A stretch of 64,000 bases of DNA from contig JBPOHE010000014.1 of the NCBI GenBank assembly GCA_052035915.1, forward strand, positions 12,601 through 76,600, given 5' to 3'. Position numbers and translations under genes: made by a program. Position 1 is the stretch's first letter. Each line of letters starts with the position of its first letter. Shown here one piece after another: positions 25,094-34,806 of this stretch. Below the pieces are notes generated by a model. That model saw only the letters and a program-made list of their open reading frames with translations, was not told the origin of the DNA and did no database searches. The stretch comes from JBPOHE01 sp052035915 (GTDB lineage Bacteria > Pseudomonadota > Gammaproteobacteria > Chromatiales > Chromatiaceae).

Positions 25094-26191
25094 ATGAAAA
25101 TCGGAGTGCCAGCAGAATCTATTGTGGGTGAAACGCGGGTGGCTTTGACGCCTGATATCGTCAAGAAGCTCGTCGGCAAGGGTTTCCAGGTCGCCATGGC
25201 CAAGGAAGCTGGGCAGGGAGCGGCCTTCCCTGATAAGACGTACCAAGAAGTTGGTGCAGAGATGGTCGACCAGGCGACGGCCCTGGCCGCTGATCTGGTG
25301 ATCAAGGTTCGCAAGCCGAGCCTGGACGAAGTGGCGGCCATGCGGGATGGAGCCATTTACATCGGCTTGATCGAAACCTGCGAAAACGATGACATCATCG
25401 GTGCCATGCAGGCTAAGGAGCTGCGCATCCTCGCCATGGAGCGTATCCCGCGCATTTCCCGAGCGCAATCCATGGATGCCCTGTCTTCACAAAGCAATAT
25501 CGCCGGCTATCGGGCGGTGATCGAGGCGGCGGCTCATTATGGGCGGTTTTTCCCTTTGATGATGACCTCGGCGGGTTCCGCGAAGCCAGCCCGAGTCGTG
25601 GTCATCGGCGCCGGGGTGGCCGGTCTGCAGGCGATTGCCACCGCCAGGCGCCTGGGCGCCGAGGTCTGGGGCTATGATGTACGGCCCGAGACCAAGGAGC
25701 AGATCCAATCGCTCGGCGCCAAAGCCATCGAGCTGGATATCGGAGAGAGCGGCTCGGGCAGCGGCGGTTATGCCCGAGAACTTTCTGATGCGGCGAAACA
25801 GCGCCAACAGCAACTCTTGGCCGACGAACTGGCCAAGGCTCATGTGATCATCACCACCGCAATGATTCCCTGTCGCCCCGCTCCCAGGCTGATCAGCGAA
25901 GAGGTGGTGCAGCGTATGCGCGCCGGTTCCGTGATCGTCGATCTGGCTGCCGCTACCGGCGGGAATTGCGCCTTGACCGAAAAGGATAAGGTCGTCGTCA
26001 AATATGGGGTGACCCTCATCGGTCATACCAACTACCCAGCCATGGTGCCGTCCGATGCCAGCGTGTTCTACGCCGGTAATATCAAGAACCTGTTGGATAT
26101 CATGGTGGAGAAAAAAGATCAGGGACTGGTGTTGAAGGATCTTGCTGCCGACGAGATCACTTCGGCCATGCAGATCAAACCCGCGGCCTGA
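25094..26191 (+). CDS. pntAA: NAD(P) transhydrogenase subunit alpha part 1 (domain I)
   Basis: A 365-residue soluble subunit that binds NAD(H) on the cytoplasmic face of the proton-translocating transhydrogenase, which makes NADPH from NADH using the proton gradient. The N-terminal alanine-dehydrogenase-like half starts MKIGVPAESIVGETRVALTPD; the NAD-binding Rossmann text VVVIGAGVAGLQAIATARRLGAEV is near residue 170, and the mobile loop is in LDIGESGSGSGGYARE. The split into three subunits matches Rhodospirillum rubrum and Pseudomonas rather than E. coli, where parts 1 and 2 are fused. GAGGGGC precedes the ATG; pntAB follows after 25 bp. Confidence 0.95.
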   Translation: MKIGVPAESIVGETRVALTPDIVKKLVGKGFQVAMAKEAGQGAAFPDKTYQEVGAEMVDQATALAADLVIKVRKPSLDEVAAMRDGAIYIGLIETCENDDIIGAMQAKELRILAMERIPRISRAQSMDALSSQSNIAGYRAVIEAAAHYGRFFPLMMTSAGSAKPARVVVIGAGVAGLQAIATARRLGAEVWGYDVRPETKEQIQSLGAKAIELDIGESGSGSGGYARELSDAAKQRQQQLLADELAKAHVIITTAMIPCRPAPRLISEEVVQRMRAGSVIVDLAAATGGNCALTEKDKVVVKYGVTLIGHTNYPAMVPSDASVFYAGNIKNLLDIMVEKKDQGLVLKDLAADEITSAMQIKPAA

Positions 26192-26216
26192 ATCGAACCA
26201 CTGGGGAGGAAAGCTC

Positions 26217-26504
26217 ATGACTACCACTTTGGTAGCGCTCTACGTTTTTGTCTTAGCTTGCTTTATTGGCTATTGGGTGATCTGGGGGGTGACTCCCTCG
26301 CTGCATACCCCGCTTGTTGCCCTCACCAATGCCATTTCCGGCATTGTGGTAGTCGGCGCCTTACTGGTGACCGGACTCCAGGGCGTCGGAATCACCGCCG
26401 AGATCATGGGTTTTATCGCCGTTCTGCTGGCGTCCATCAACGTTTTCGGTGGGTTTTTGGTGACCAACCGAATGTTGGCCATGTTCAAGAAAAAGGATAA
26501 GTGA
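26217..26504 (+). CDS. pntAB: NAD(P) transhydrogenase subunit alpha part 2
   Basis: A 95-residue membrane subunit with three transmembrane helices (TLVALYVFVLACFIGYWVIW, TPLVALTNAISGIVVVGALL, GFIAVLLASINVFGGFLVTN), forming part of the proton channel with PntB. It ends in MLAMFKKKDK. The start at 26217 follows GGGGAGGA; a longer upstream frame overlaps pntAA and is not family-like. Middle gene of the pnt operon, 11 bp before pntB. Confidence 0.95.
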   Translation: MTTTLVALYVFVLACFIGYWVIWGVTPSLHTPLVALTNAISGIVVVGALLVTGLQGVGITAEIMGFIAVLLASINVFGGFLVTNRMLAMFKKKDK

Positions 26505-26515
26505 GGCGCAGGCCC

Positions 26516-27913
26516 ATGACGATATCAATGAATACCCAGGCTTTGGCCTATCTTGTTTCTGCCGTTTTATTCATCTTCGCCCTCAAGGGACTGACCAGTC
26601 CGGCTTCAGCAAGGCGGGGTAATTATTACGGCATGATCGGCATGGCTATTGCCATCGTGGCTACCTTGCTTGGCGGTGAGGTGCATAGCTATGGCCTGAT
26701 CATGATCGCCGTTGGACTGGGGGCCGTGATCGGCTCCATCGTGGCGGCGCGTGTCAAAATGACGGCCATGCCCCAATTGGTGGCGGCCTTGCATAGCTTT
26801 GTCGGTATGGCGGCGGTGTTGGTTGCTATAGGTACCTTCATCAATCGCAAGGACGCAGGCACCTTGAATCCGGTACTGATGGGTGAGTTGGCGGTGGGAA
26901 TCATCATCGGTGCCATCACCTTTACCGGCTCAGTGATCGCCTTCGGCAAGTTGCAGGAACTCATCAGTGGGAAGCCAGTGAAATTTAAGGGGCAACATGC
27001 CTTGAATGCCGCTTTGGGTGTGTGCTCTCTATTGCTGGGCATCCATTTCGGCATGACAGGTAGTCCCTGGTCGCTGACCCTGATGACCTTGCTTGCTTTC
27101 GTGCTGGGCGTGACCCTGATCATTCCCATCGGTGGGGCGGATATGCCGGTTGTCATCTCGATGTTGAACTCCTACTCAGGCTGGGCTGCCGCGGCCACGG
27201 GATTCACACTCAACAACAACTTGCTGATAATCGTCGGCGCCCTCGTCGGCTGTTCCGGTGCCATTCTCTCTTACATCATGTGCAAGGCGATGAACCGCTC
27301 CATCATCAATGTGGTGTTCGGCGGCTTCGGCACCGATGGTGGAGAGATGAGCGCGGTGGGGCAAGCCGCGCAGAAGGGGGTCAAGTCCGCTTCAGTGGAG
27401 GACGCCATCTACTGGATGGAGGACGCCAGCAAGGTCATCATCGTTCCTGGATATGGCCTGGCGGTGGCGCAGGCCCAACATGCGGTGAAAGACCTGATGG
27501 AACAATTGGAGGCCAAGGGTGTCGAGGTAAAGTTCGCCATCCACCCAGTGGCCGGTCGTATGCCGGGGCACATGAATGTCTTGTTGGCGGAGGCGGATAT
27601 CCCTTACGACAAGGTGCTGGAGATGGACGAGATCAACCCGGAGTTTCCTTCGGCGGATGTGGCGCTCGTCATCGGGGCCAACGACGTGGTCAATCCGGCG
27701 GCGAAGACCGATAAATCGAGTCCCATCTATGGCATGCCCATCCTGGATGTAGCCAAGGCGAGGCAGGTGTACTTCGTCAAGCGCTCCATGCGTCCCGGCT
27801 ACTCGGGCGTCGATAATATGTTGTTCTATCAGGACAACACCTCGCTCGTCTTCGGTGATGCCAAGGCCGTCTGTGAAGGCATGGTCAGTGCGCTCAAAGG
27901 GGGTAAGCATTAG
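26516..27913 (+). CDS. pntB: NAD(P) transhydrogenase subunit beta
   Basis: A 465-residue subunit with about nine transmembrane helices (domain II, residues 5-265) and a C-terminal NADP(H)-binding domain III. Domain III has the fingerprint GYGLAVAQAQHAV, the FAIHPVAGRMPGHMNVLLAEA loop, VIGANDVVNPAA and KRSMRPGYSGVDN. The start could be ATG 26516 or the in-frame ATG 26528. Final gene of the operon; a stem-loop follows the stop. Confidence 0.95.
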   Translation: MTISMNTQALAYLVSAVLFIFALKGLTSPASARRGNYYGMIGMAIAIVATLLGGEVHSYGLIMIAVGLGAVIGSIVAARVKMTAMPQLVAALHSFVGMAAVLVAIGTFINRKDAGTLNPVLMGELAVGIIIGAITFTGSVIAFGKLQELISGKPVKFKGQHALNAALGVCSLLLGIHFGMTGSPWSLTLMTLLAFVLGVTLIIPIGGADMPVVISMLNSYSGWAAAATGFTLNNNLLIIVGALVGCSGAILSYIMCKAMNRSIINVVFGGFGTDGGEMSAVGQAAQKGVKSASVEDAIYWMEDASKVIIVPGYGLAVAQAQHAVKDLMEQLEAKGVEVKFAIHPVAGRMPGHMNVLLAEADIPYDKVLEMDEINPEFPSADVALVIGANDVVNPAAKTDKSSPIYGMPILDVAKARQVYFVKRSMRPGYSGVDNMLFYQDNTSLVFGDAKAVCEGMVSALKGGKH

Positions 27914-27939
27914 CCAGGGCTCAAGCTGATGGCGCAGGG

Positions 27940-27973
27940 GCCTCCCTATCGGATCAGGTCTTGATAGGGAGGC
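27940..27973 (+). terminator. Hairpin after pntB
   Basis: GCCTCCCTATC pairs perfectly with GATAGGGAGGC (11 bp) over a 12-base loop, 26 bases after the pntB stop. The following bases are GGCCTGTCTTTCG, only weakly T-rich, so termination efficiency is uncertain. Confidence 0.6.
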
Positions 27974-28172
27974 GGCCTGTCTTTCGACAAGGGAGGTGCC
28001 TCCCGGGCTCTTCCTCATGCGCTCCGGCGGATCAAAGGACCGAGCAGGAATCCTCTTCTCTCATCTCCTGCATCCGGCGACTTTTCCTTCTTCCGAGACA
28101 GAGTGACTCACATACCCTTATATTTGTTATCTGATTCCAGGTTGTTTTGAGTCCGGCTTTCTCTGTTCATCC

Positions 28173-31100
28173 TTGAAATCTGAAACCTTTCCCTCGGAGG
28201 TCGAGCTAAGCGGCTGTCTGCTCCAGGATCGCCCGATCTTGCGTAAGCGTATGCGTGATCTGGCGGCCAAATGGAAAGCCGGACAGCTTCAACCTCAAGT
28301 TCTGCAAAAGCTGTGGCAAGTGATCTTCCTATCCCAAGAGATCTTGCAGCGGCGCCATGAACTGCTACCTGTTCTCGAATACCCTGGAGAACTGCCAATC
28401 AGTGAGCGTCGGGAGGAGATCGCCGAGCATATCAAACGCCATCAGGTGGTGATTCTCTGCGGTGAGACCGGTTCTGGTAAGTCCACTCAATTACCCAAGA
28501 TCTGTCTCGAGCTGGGACGTGGTGTGGTGGGACGGATCGGCCACACCCAACCCAGGCGCATCGCGGCCCGAACCCTGGCGTCGCGCATCAGCGAGGAGCT
28601 GAGGCGGGAGTTGGGATCGGTGGTAGGCTTCAAGGTGCGTTTTCAGGACCGCCTGCGTCCAGAGACCCAGGTTAAGCTCATGACGGATGGCATCCTCCTA
28701 GCGGAGATACAGGGTGATCGTCTGCTGCTCGAATACGACACCCTCATCATCGACGAGGCCCATGAGCGCAGTCTCAATATCGACTTCCTGCTGGGCTACC
28801 TCAAGCAGCTATTGCCCCGTCGGCGGGATCTGAAACTCATCATTACCTCGGCGACCATCAATCCCCAGCGTTTTGCCGAGCATTTTGATGGGGCTCCCGT
28901 CCTCGAGGTCTCGGGTCGCACCTATCCGGTCAGCGTGTTGTACCGACCACCTGAGGTGGCGGATATATCGGAACGTGATGAATCCATGCAACGAGCCATC
29001 GTGTCGGCGGTGGATGAACTCTCGCTGCGGGATCGGGGCCATATCCTGGTATTTCTCAGCGGAGAGCGCGAGATACGGGATACCGCCGAGACCCTGCGCA
29101 AGCACAAGCTCCAGCTGACAGAGGTGTTGCCGCTGTATTCCCGCCAAGGAAGCGGAGATCAGGCCCGGGTGTTTCAGTCTTCCTCGCTACGGCGCATCAT
29201 TCTGGCAACGAATGTGGCGGAGACCTCCCTGACCGTGCCCGGTGTGCGCTATGTGATCGATCCCGGATTCGCGCGTATCAGCCGCTACAGCCAACGCAGC
29301 AAGATCCAGCGTTTGCCTGTGGAACCCATCTCCCAGGCCAGCGCCAACCAGCGTACCGGCCGTTGTGGGAGGATGAGTGCCGGTATTTGCATTCGCCTCT
29401 ACGCCGAGGACGATTTTCTGACCCGCCGGGAGTTCACCGAACCCGAGATCCTGCGCACCAATCTGGCGGCGGTGATTTTGCAGATGTTGGTCCTCGGCTT
29501 TGGGGATATAGAGGCTTTTCCCTTCCTTGATCCGCCTGATTCAAGGCTGATCCGGGATGGATACCGGACCCTTGAAGAACTGGGTGCGGTGGAGATCCGC
29601 ACCCGGCAGGTTACCCGCCTGGGACGGGAACTGGCTCGTCTCCCCGTGGATCCGAGGATCGGGCGGATGGTCTGGGAGGCGGCCAATGGGGGATGCCTGA
29701 GGGAGGTATTGGTCATCGCCGGGGCTTTGAGTGTGCAGGATCCCCGTGATCGCCCCTTGGAAAAACAGCAGGAGGCGGATGCCGCCCATTCCCTGTTCAA
29801 ACATCGAGAATCCGACTTTCTCGCTTACTGGCAACTCTGGAATTTTCTTGAAGAGCAGCGGCATCACCTCAGCAAAACCAAATTTCGCCAGCTCTGTAAA
29901 GAGCGGTTCCTGTCTTGGAGCCGGGTTCAGGAGTGGTATGACACTTTGGGGCAGTTGCGGGAACAACTGGCCAGCCTTGGCTGGCATGAGAATACGGAGC
30001 CTGGAGGATACGAGTCGATCCATCGGGCCTTGCTCAGTGGTCTGCTGGGCAATGTTGGTGTCCGTGATTCGGAACGGGAATTTCTGGGGTGCTGGGGGAC
30101 CAGATTTCTCGTCTTTCCCGGCTCTGGTCTGTTTGAAAAGCCTCCCAAGTGGGTGATGGCGGCCGAGTTGGTGGAGACCACCCGTCTCTATGCCCGAACC
30201 CTGGCGCGCATCGAACCCGAGTGGGTCGAGGCGGCAGCCGGCCATATCGTCCAACGGAGCTATGCCGACCCCTTCTGGGATGGGGCGAAAGCCTATGCTG
30301 GAGCTTATGAAAAAGTTACTTTCTATGGCCTGACTCTTATACAAAGGCGCCGGGTCCATTATGGCCCCATCAACCCCATCGAGGCACGGGAGATTTTTAT
30401 CCGCTTTGCCCTGGTGGAAGGGGATTTCCATACCCGAGCCCCGTTTTTTCGCCACAACCAGGACCTGGTCGATTATGTCCGCTATCTGGAACAGAAGGTC
30501 CGCCGCAGACAATTACTGGTCGATCAGGAAGTTCGCTTCCAGTTTTACGACCAGCGCCTTCCAGCGGGGATCGTTGGCGGACCAAGCTTCGAGCAGTGGT
30601 TGCGGCGTGCCGGTGCGCAGAACCGCAAACGGCTTCATATGCAGTTGTCGGATCTGCTATTGCAGCCTCCGGAGGGAAATCTCGATGAACTCTATCCGGA
30701 TCGACTGGATCTCGCTGGATTGGACCTTCCTCTTGAGTACCATTTTGAACCTGGACACCCTGCCGACGGCCTGACGCTAGTGGTGCCCTGTGAACTGGTG
30801 AATCAGATCTCTGAGGGGCGATGCGATTGGCTGGTGCCCGGGCTGATAGGAGAGAAGCTGATCGCCTTGATGCGGAGCCTGCCGAAACACTTGCGCAAGG
30901 CCATCATGCCCATCCCGGAGATGGCCGAGGCCTGTCTGCGGGAACTGCGTCCGGGTGAACAGCCCCTGGTTCGTCTGCTTGGCGCCGAAATCAAACGACG
31001 GGTCGGCGTCCATGTGCCTGAGGATGCGTGGAAGGTATCGAGTCTCCCGGATTATTTGCAGATGCGCTATCGGCTGATTAACGAGCAAGGCCGAACCCTC

Positions 31101-32081
31101 GCGGCGGGACGTGATCTCCAAGAACTCCGACGTCAATATGGGAATACGGCCAGGACGAAATTGGCTCAATATACAGAAACCTTCATGGAGCGTACCGGTT
31201 TCACCACCTGGACCTTCGGCATCCTACCGGAGACCCAGAGAATAGAACGTGGCGGCGTGATGTTACGAGGCTATCCTGCCATCGTCGATGAGGGGGCCAG
31301 CGTCAGTATCCGGATTCTCGATTCCAAGGCAGCGGCCATAACAACGACCCGTGACGGATTACGACGCTTGTTTCAACTCGACCTAGGGCGGGATCTACGG
31401 AGCTTGCGCCAGCAGTTACCCGGCTTGCGTACCATGATTCTTGAGTATGCCCCGGCGTCTGAGGCTCCTGAAGGGCTTGTCGAATCCCCGCAAAAGGATC
31501 TGGATGAGGAGCTCATGGCCTTAATTCTCGACGTCACCTTTCTTGAGGGACAGTCAGAGATTCGGGATGAGGAAAGTTTCCGCCGGCGCTTGGAGGAAGC
31601 CAGACCTAGCCTGGGGCAGAATATCGATGCCGTCTGTCGTCTCGCCGCAGAGATTTTGGGAGATTACCGAGGTCTACGCGAGCGGTTGTCGACCAAGCAG
31701 CAGATCAATTGGAAGCCGTCCCTTGACGATATACGACAGCAACTGGATCGTCTTGTCTTTCGTGGTTTTTTCCTAGCGACGCCCTGGGCTTGGTTGCGAC
31801 AGATGCCACGTTATCTCAAAGCGATTTCTGTACGTCTGGACAGGCTCGAACAGGCGGCATGGCGAGATCAGTCTCTGCTGTCGAACTTGCAGACCTGGTT
31901 GCAGGCTTGGCGCGAACGAGATGCTCAGATGCGGGCACTGAGGCGCCGGGATGAGCGTTTGGAAGAGATCCGCTGGATGCTGGAAGAATTGCGCGTCTCA
32001 TTCTTCGCCCAGGAGTTGAAGACCGTCTATCCCATCTCGCTTCAGCGGTTAGAAAGACGCTGGAAAGAACTCGGGCTCTGA
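28173..32081 (+). CDS. hrpA: ATP-dependent RNA helicase HrpA
   Basis: A 1302-residue DEAH/RHA helicase. The ATPase core carries Walker A GETGSGKST near residue 96, DEAH in LIIDEAHERSLN near 193, motif III SATIN, and motif VI QRTGRCGRM. The HA2/OB-fold (winged-helix then OB) region and the long C-terminal DUF3418 region follow, as in E. coli HrpA (about 1300 residues). HrpA resolves stalled ribosomes and processes mRNAs. The start is uncertain: the frame begins at TTG 28173, with the next good alternatives being Met codons further in. It is a single-gene unit. Confidence 0.95.
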   Translation: MKSETFPSEVELSGCLLQDRPILRKRMRDLAAKWKAGQLQPQVLQKLWQVIFLSQEILQRRHELLPVLEYPGELPISERREEIAEHIKRHQVVILCGETGSGKSTQLPKICLELGRGVVGRIGHTQPRRIAARTLASRISEELRRELGSVVGFKVRFQDRLRPETQVKLMTDGILLAEIQGDRLLLEYDTLIIDEAHERSLNIDFLLGYLKQLLPRRRDLKLIITSATINPQRFAEHFDGAPVLEVSGRTYPVSVLYRPPEVADISERDESMQRAIVSAVDELSLRDRGHILVFLSGEREIRDTAETLRKHKLQLTEVLPLYSRQGSGDQARVFQSSSLRRIILATNVAETSLTVPGVRYVIDPGFARISRYSQRSKIQRLPVEPISQASANQRTGRCGRMSAGICIRLYAEDDFLTRREFTEPEILRTNLAAVILQMLVLGFGDIEAFPFLDPPDSRLIRDGYRTLEELGAVEIRTRQVTRLGRELARLPVDPRIGRMVWEAANGGCLREVLVIAGALSVQDPRDRPLEKQQEADAAHSLFKHRESDFLAYWQLWNFLEEQRHHLSKTKFRQLCKERFLSWSRVQEWYDTLGQLREQLASLGWHENTEPGGYESIHRALLSGLLGNVGVRDSEREFLGCWGTRFLVFPGSGLFEKPPKWVMAAELVETTRLYARTLARIEPEWVEAAAGHIVQRSYADPFWDGAKAYAGAYEKVTFYGLTLIQRRRVHYGPINPIEAREIFIRFALVEGDFHTRAPFFRHNQDLVDYVRYLEQKVRRRQLLVDQEVRFQFYDQRLPAGIVGGPSFEQWLRRAGAQNRKRLHMQLSDLLLQPPEGNLDELYPDRLDLAGLDLPLEYHFEPGHPADGLTLVVPCELVNQISEGRCDWLVPGLIGEKLIALMRSLPKHLRKAIMPIPEMAEACLRELRPGEQPLVRLLGAEIKRRVGVHVPEDAWKVSSLPDYLQMRYRLINEQGRTLAAGRDLQELRRQYGNTARTKLAQYTETFMERTGFTTWTFGILPETQRIERGGVMLRGYPAIVDEGASVSIRILDSKAAAITTTRDGLRRLFQLDLGRDLRSLRQQLPGLRTMILEYAPASEAPEGLVESPQKDLDEELMALILDVTFLEGQSEIRDEESFRRRLEEARPSLGQNIDAVCRLAAEILGDYRGLRERLSTKQQINWKPSLDDIRQQLDRLVFRGFFLATPWAWLRQMPRYLKAISVRLDRLEQAAWRDQSLLSNLQTWLQAWRERDAQMRALRRRDERLEEIRWMLEELRVSFFAQELKTVYPISLQRLERRWKELGL

Positions 32082-32880
32082 AACACAATGTTTTCTCTAA
32101 CCAACCACATTAAATCGGATCGGGGATATCGGGGGGTTCATCATGAAGCTCTGTCCTTGCTGATCGGGCCTGGAGCTTGAGGCGTGTTGTGAACCTGTGG
32201 TCGGGGTGAGCGACTGGCGGAGAGCTTCAGGGAACACCAGGGGCTCTCCGTGGACCAGACCCGTTATCGCCTTGTTGACTTCGGCATTCCATGTCTCGGT
32301 GTTCCGTCGTGCTTTCAATCCCAACCAAATCGATCTCCGGGTGAGCGGTCAAGGTGATCTGGCGCTCCGGGGCCGAGGCCGCCAGCTCCGCCTGAAGGAC
32401 CCGTGGCCGTTCACTAAAGGCCACAAGCTTGTTCCCTCAAGGCGCGCCCGATCCGCGGCAGGGTTCCATACGAACTCGCCACAAACTCAGATAACCCAGA
32501 CCACTCCAGGGCCGCATATAAATGCTCGCGACGATGACGACCTGATGCAGGAAGGCCACGCCATCCGGACTGGCAAAGCACTCCGCAACCTGCTCCGAAC
32601 TCTTCAGGCCGTTTTGGCGTGAACGCCAATACCTGGGGGTGTTTCGCGGAACCTGCAAGCAAGTCGCCGCCCTCACTTCGCTGTCATCTTCGGCCAACGC
32701 CGATTTGGCTTGTTCCAGGCGGGCCGCCATCTCGTTTCTCAGTCGCTGATGAGGGGAAATCGAACAGGAATTGGTATAAGAGTGAAAAGCGAACTTTATT
32801 CATCAGGCAAAAACAGGGCACAGGGGAGGGTACCGATCCCGAAAATTAATAAAAATTTTTTATCGCTTTATTGGAAGATC
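32082..32880. other. Intergenic region with decayed transposase-like gene
   Basis: About 800 bp before the oxidase promoter region. The recognisable content is the DUF6399-type pseudogene on the reverse strand at roughly 32200-32730. After it, AT content rises sharply (AATTAATAAAAATTTTTTATC around 32845), fitting a promoter zone. Confidence 0.5.
32200..32730 (-). pseudogene. Frameshifted DUF6399 / transposase-like remnant
   Basis: Read on the reverse strand, three consecutive segments in different frames follow the order of DUF6399 proteins (often annotated as transposases). First come RYWRSRQNGL and FASPDGVAFLHQVV, then WSGLSEFVASSYGTLPR, and last IDLVGIES with TEHRDTETWNAEVNKAITGL. The DUF6399 family texts I recall are of the form L-R-Y-W, SP-x-G-x-AFLHRLV, TGL-x-RFV-x-SYGTQ and LVGIEP...RD-x-x-TWN. 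At least two frameshifts separate the segments and the C-terminal half is missing, so it cannot be functional. Recognition is from memory of the family. Confidence 0.6.
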
Positions 32881-32886
32881 GTATGA

Positions 32887-32900
32887 TTGATCTATGTCAA
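32887..32900 (+). promoter_or_regulatory. FNR/ANR-type box upstream of the oxidase cluster
   Basis: TTGAT-CTAT-GTCAA matches the FNR/ANR consensus TTGAT-N4-ATCAA at 9 of 10 positions. It sits in an AT-rich stretch about 205 bp before the DUF2244 gene that leads the cox cluster, with no other gene between. Oxygen-responsive control of the aa3-type oxidase is therefore plausible. Confidence 0.5.
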
Positions 32901-33105
32901 TATTTGTTGCATTTTTTTTAAAAATCAATCATTCTCATTAACCATCGCTCCTGAAAAAAATAGCGGGTAGACCTGAGAAGCCACCCATGTGTGGTATTTG
33001 CCTTATGGTTTTGTTCCCGCAGGGCGTGAAGGCTTCGGCGAGCCGACATCAAGTACTTGTTGGAGGTTCGTCAAGCTGGGCGTACTTTCCGGGGGAGGGT
33101 CGGGC

Positions 33106-33651
33106 ATGGTGCTGATTCAAGGGTTGGCCTCAGGTGGTGTGGCTTTCACCATTCGCCCCCATGATTCGATGGGATGGAAATGGATGAAGCGCCTTTTTGC
33201 GGTTCTCGCCACCTGTATCGGTTTGGTGGCTCTCTGGTTTACCTCTCAGGGCGCGTGGTTGGTGTTACCTTTCGCCGGGATGGAGCTTCTGGTTTTTGGT
33301 ATTGGGATCTATTTTAATGCCTTATGGATAGCGAACCGGGAGGTCATTCAGATTGAAGGAGAGAATCTCAGTGTATGGCGTGGACGCCGTCAGTTATTGG
33401 AGGTGGTCCGGTTCCCCCGCCACTGGACCCGTGTCAGGCTGATTACTGATCCTCGGGGCTGGTATCCAAGCCGATTGTTTTTGGAATACCGGGGCAAAAG
33501 GATAGAGGTTGGGAATGTTCTGGTAGAGGGGGAACGAGAGGCGTTGGTCGCCGATCTTCGAAAAAAACTGAGTTTCCTAACCGCATCACAACAAGATATT
33601 GAGCCTGTTTCGGAGTCGCAAGCCCTCGGGACAGCGAGACAACAAGCCTAA
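33106..33651 (+). CDS. DUF2244 membrane protein
   Basis: A 181-residue protein of the DUF2244 family, common next to cytochrome oxidase genes. Two transmembrane helices are visible (LFAVLATCIGLVALWF and WLVLPFAGMELLVFGIGIYF), followed by a cytoplasmic beta-rich PH-like domain (EVIQIEGENLSVWRGRR, LFLEYRGKRIEVGNVL). ATG 33106 follows GGGGGAGGG; a longer frame from 32989 would start within the promoter area. Its stop is 11 bp before coxB, so it probably leads the operon. Function unknown. Confidence 0.85.
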   Translation: MVLIQGLASGGVAFTIRPHDSMGWKWMKRLFAVLATCIGLVALWFTSQGAWLVLPFAGMELLVFGIGIYFNALWIANREVIQIEGENLSVWRGRRQLLEVVRFPRHWTRVRLITDPRGWYPSRLFLEYRGKRIEVGNVLVEGEREALVADLRKKLSFLTASQQDIEPVSESQALGTARQQA

Positions 33652-33662
33652 GAGAGAGCTGT

Positions 33663-34787
33663 ATGCCAGTGATGAATGGGATAAACAGACATTTGCTTCC
33701 TGTGGGGATACTCGCCGCTTGGGTGGGTAGCGCCAGTGCCGAGTTGGGACTCAATTTTCCCCCGCCAGCGGCGGCGGTAGCGCAGGAAATATATAATGTG
33801 CACATGTTGACGATGAAAATCGCCACCTTGCTGCTCATCATCGTTTTCTCAGTGTTGATTTATTCAGTCTATTTTCATCGTAAAAGCCGTGGTTATCAGG
33901 CAGACCAGAAGTTTCACCAGACTTGGTTCGGCAACTGGTCTTGGGTTCTGGTTCCGGTGCTAGTATTGGGTGTCGACCTGACGATTGCCGGCTCCGCTCA
34001 ACGTACCTTGCAAAAAATATGGGTAGTGCCGGCCGAAGAAAATATGCTTGATGTCAAAGTTATTGGGCATCAATGGTGGTGGGAGTTCGAATACCCGGAT
34101 CAGAAAGTAAAGGTCGAAAGCCGTTATATGCCGGAAGATAAAGCCGGTGCCTTATATCTTCGTGAAGTGGATAATCGCTTGGTGCTTCCAACCAATAGAA
34201 AGATTCGCTTTCTGCATACCTCCGCTGATGTGAATCATGCCTTCTGGGTTCCGGAACTCGGATTCAAAAAGGACGCCATTCCCGGGTATATCACTGAAAC
34301 TTGGGCCGAAATCAATCGTGAAGGGGTTTTCCGTGGTCAGTGCGCCGAACTTTGCGGAACTTGGCATTCCAGGATGCCCATCGTTGTTGAAGCGGTTGCT
34401 CCGGACAAATTCGACGCCTGGATTAAACAACAGCAACAAATCAAACTGGCTTCTGCGGCTGAGGCTTCGGCTTCGAAAACCTGGAACAAGGCCGAGTTGA
34501 TGGAGAAGGGGCAGGGTCTTTATAACACCAAATGTGCTGCCTGCCACCAGATTACTGGTCAGGGATTGCCGCCGGCATTTCCGGCCTTGAAGGGTAGCAA
34601 AATTGCCACTGGTCCGATCAAGGGACATCTGGATATCGTTCTCAAAGGCAAACCCGGTACAGCTATGCAGGCATGGAATTCATTAAATGATCTGGAAATT
34701 GCGGCCATAGTGACCTACGAGCGCAACGCCTGGGACAACAATACCGGTGATATAGTGCAACCCGCCGATGTCAAGGCGGCCCGCTGA
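33663..34787 (+). CDS. coxB: Cytochrome c oxidase subunit II with fused cytochrome c (caa3-like)
   Basis: A 374-residue subunit II that receives electrons from cytochrome c. A signal/first helix, then the second transmembrane helix (MKIATLLLIIVFSVLIYSVYF), the aromatic HQWWWEFEYP, and the CuA site with CAELCGTWHSRMP at residue 226. A cytochrome c domain is fused at the C-terminus, with heme motif CAACH at 290 and Met ligand in GTAMQAW. This is the caa3-type arrangement also seen in Pseudomonas coxB. AGAGAG precedes ATG 33663. coxA starts 19 bp after the stop. Confidence 0.95.
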   Translation: MPVMNGINRHLLPVGILAAWVGSASAELGLNFPPPAAAVAQEIYNVHMLTMKIATLLLIIVFSVLIYSVYFHRKSRGYQADQKFHQTWFGNWSWVLVPVLVLGVDLTIAGSAQRTLQKIWVVPAEENMLDVKVIGHQWWWEFEYPDQKVKVESRYMPEDKAGALYLREVDNRLVLPTNRKIRFLHTSADVNHAFWVPELGFKKDAIPGYITETWAEINREGVFRGQCAELCGTWHSRMPIVVEAVAPDKFDAWIKQQQQIKLASAAEASASKTWNKAELMEKGQGLYNTKCAACHQITGQGLPPAFPALKGSKIATGPIKGHLDIVLKGKPGTAMQAWNSLNDLEIAAIVTYERNAWDNNTGDIVQPADVKAAR

Positions 34788-34806
34788 ATTCCTTACGCAG
34801 GAGGAA

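Noticed and set aside
32921..32940. AATCATTCTCATTA as a Fur box upstream of the oxidase cluster
   Set aside because: It matches only one half of the palindromic Fur consensus; the opposite half is too degenerate in this AT-rich stretch.
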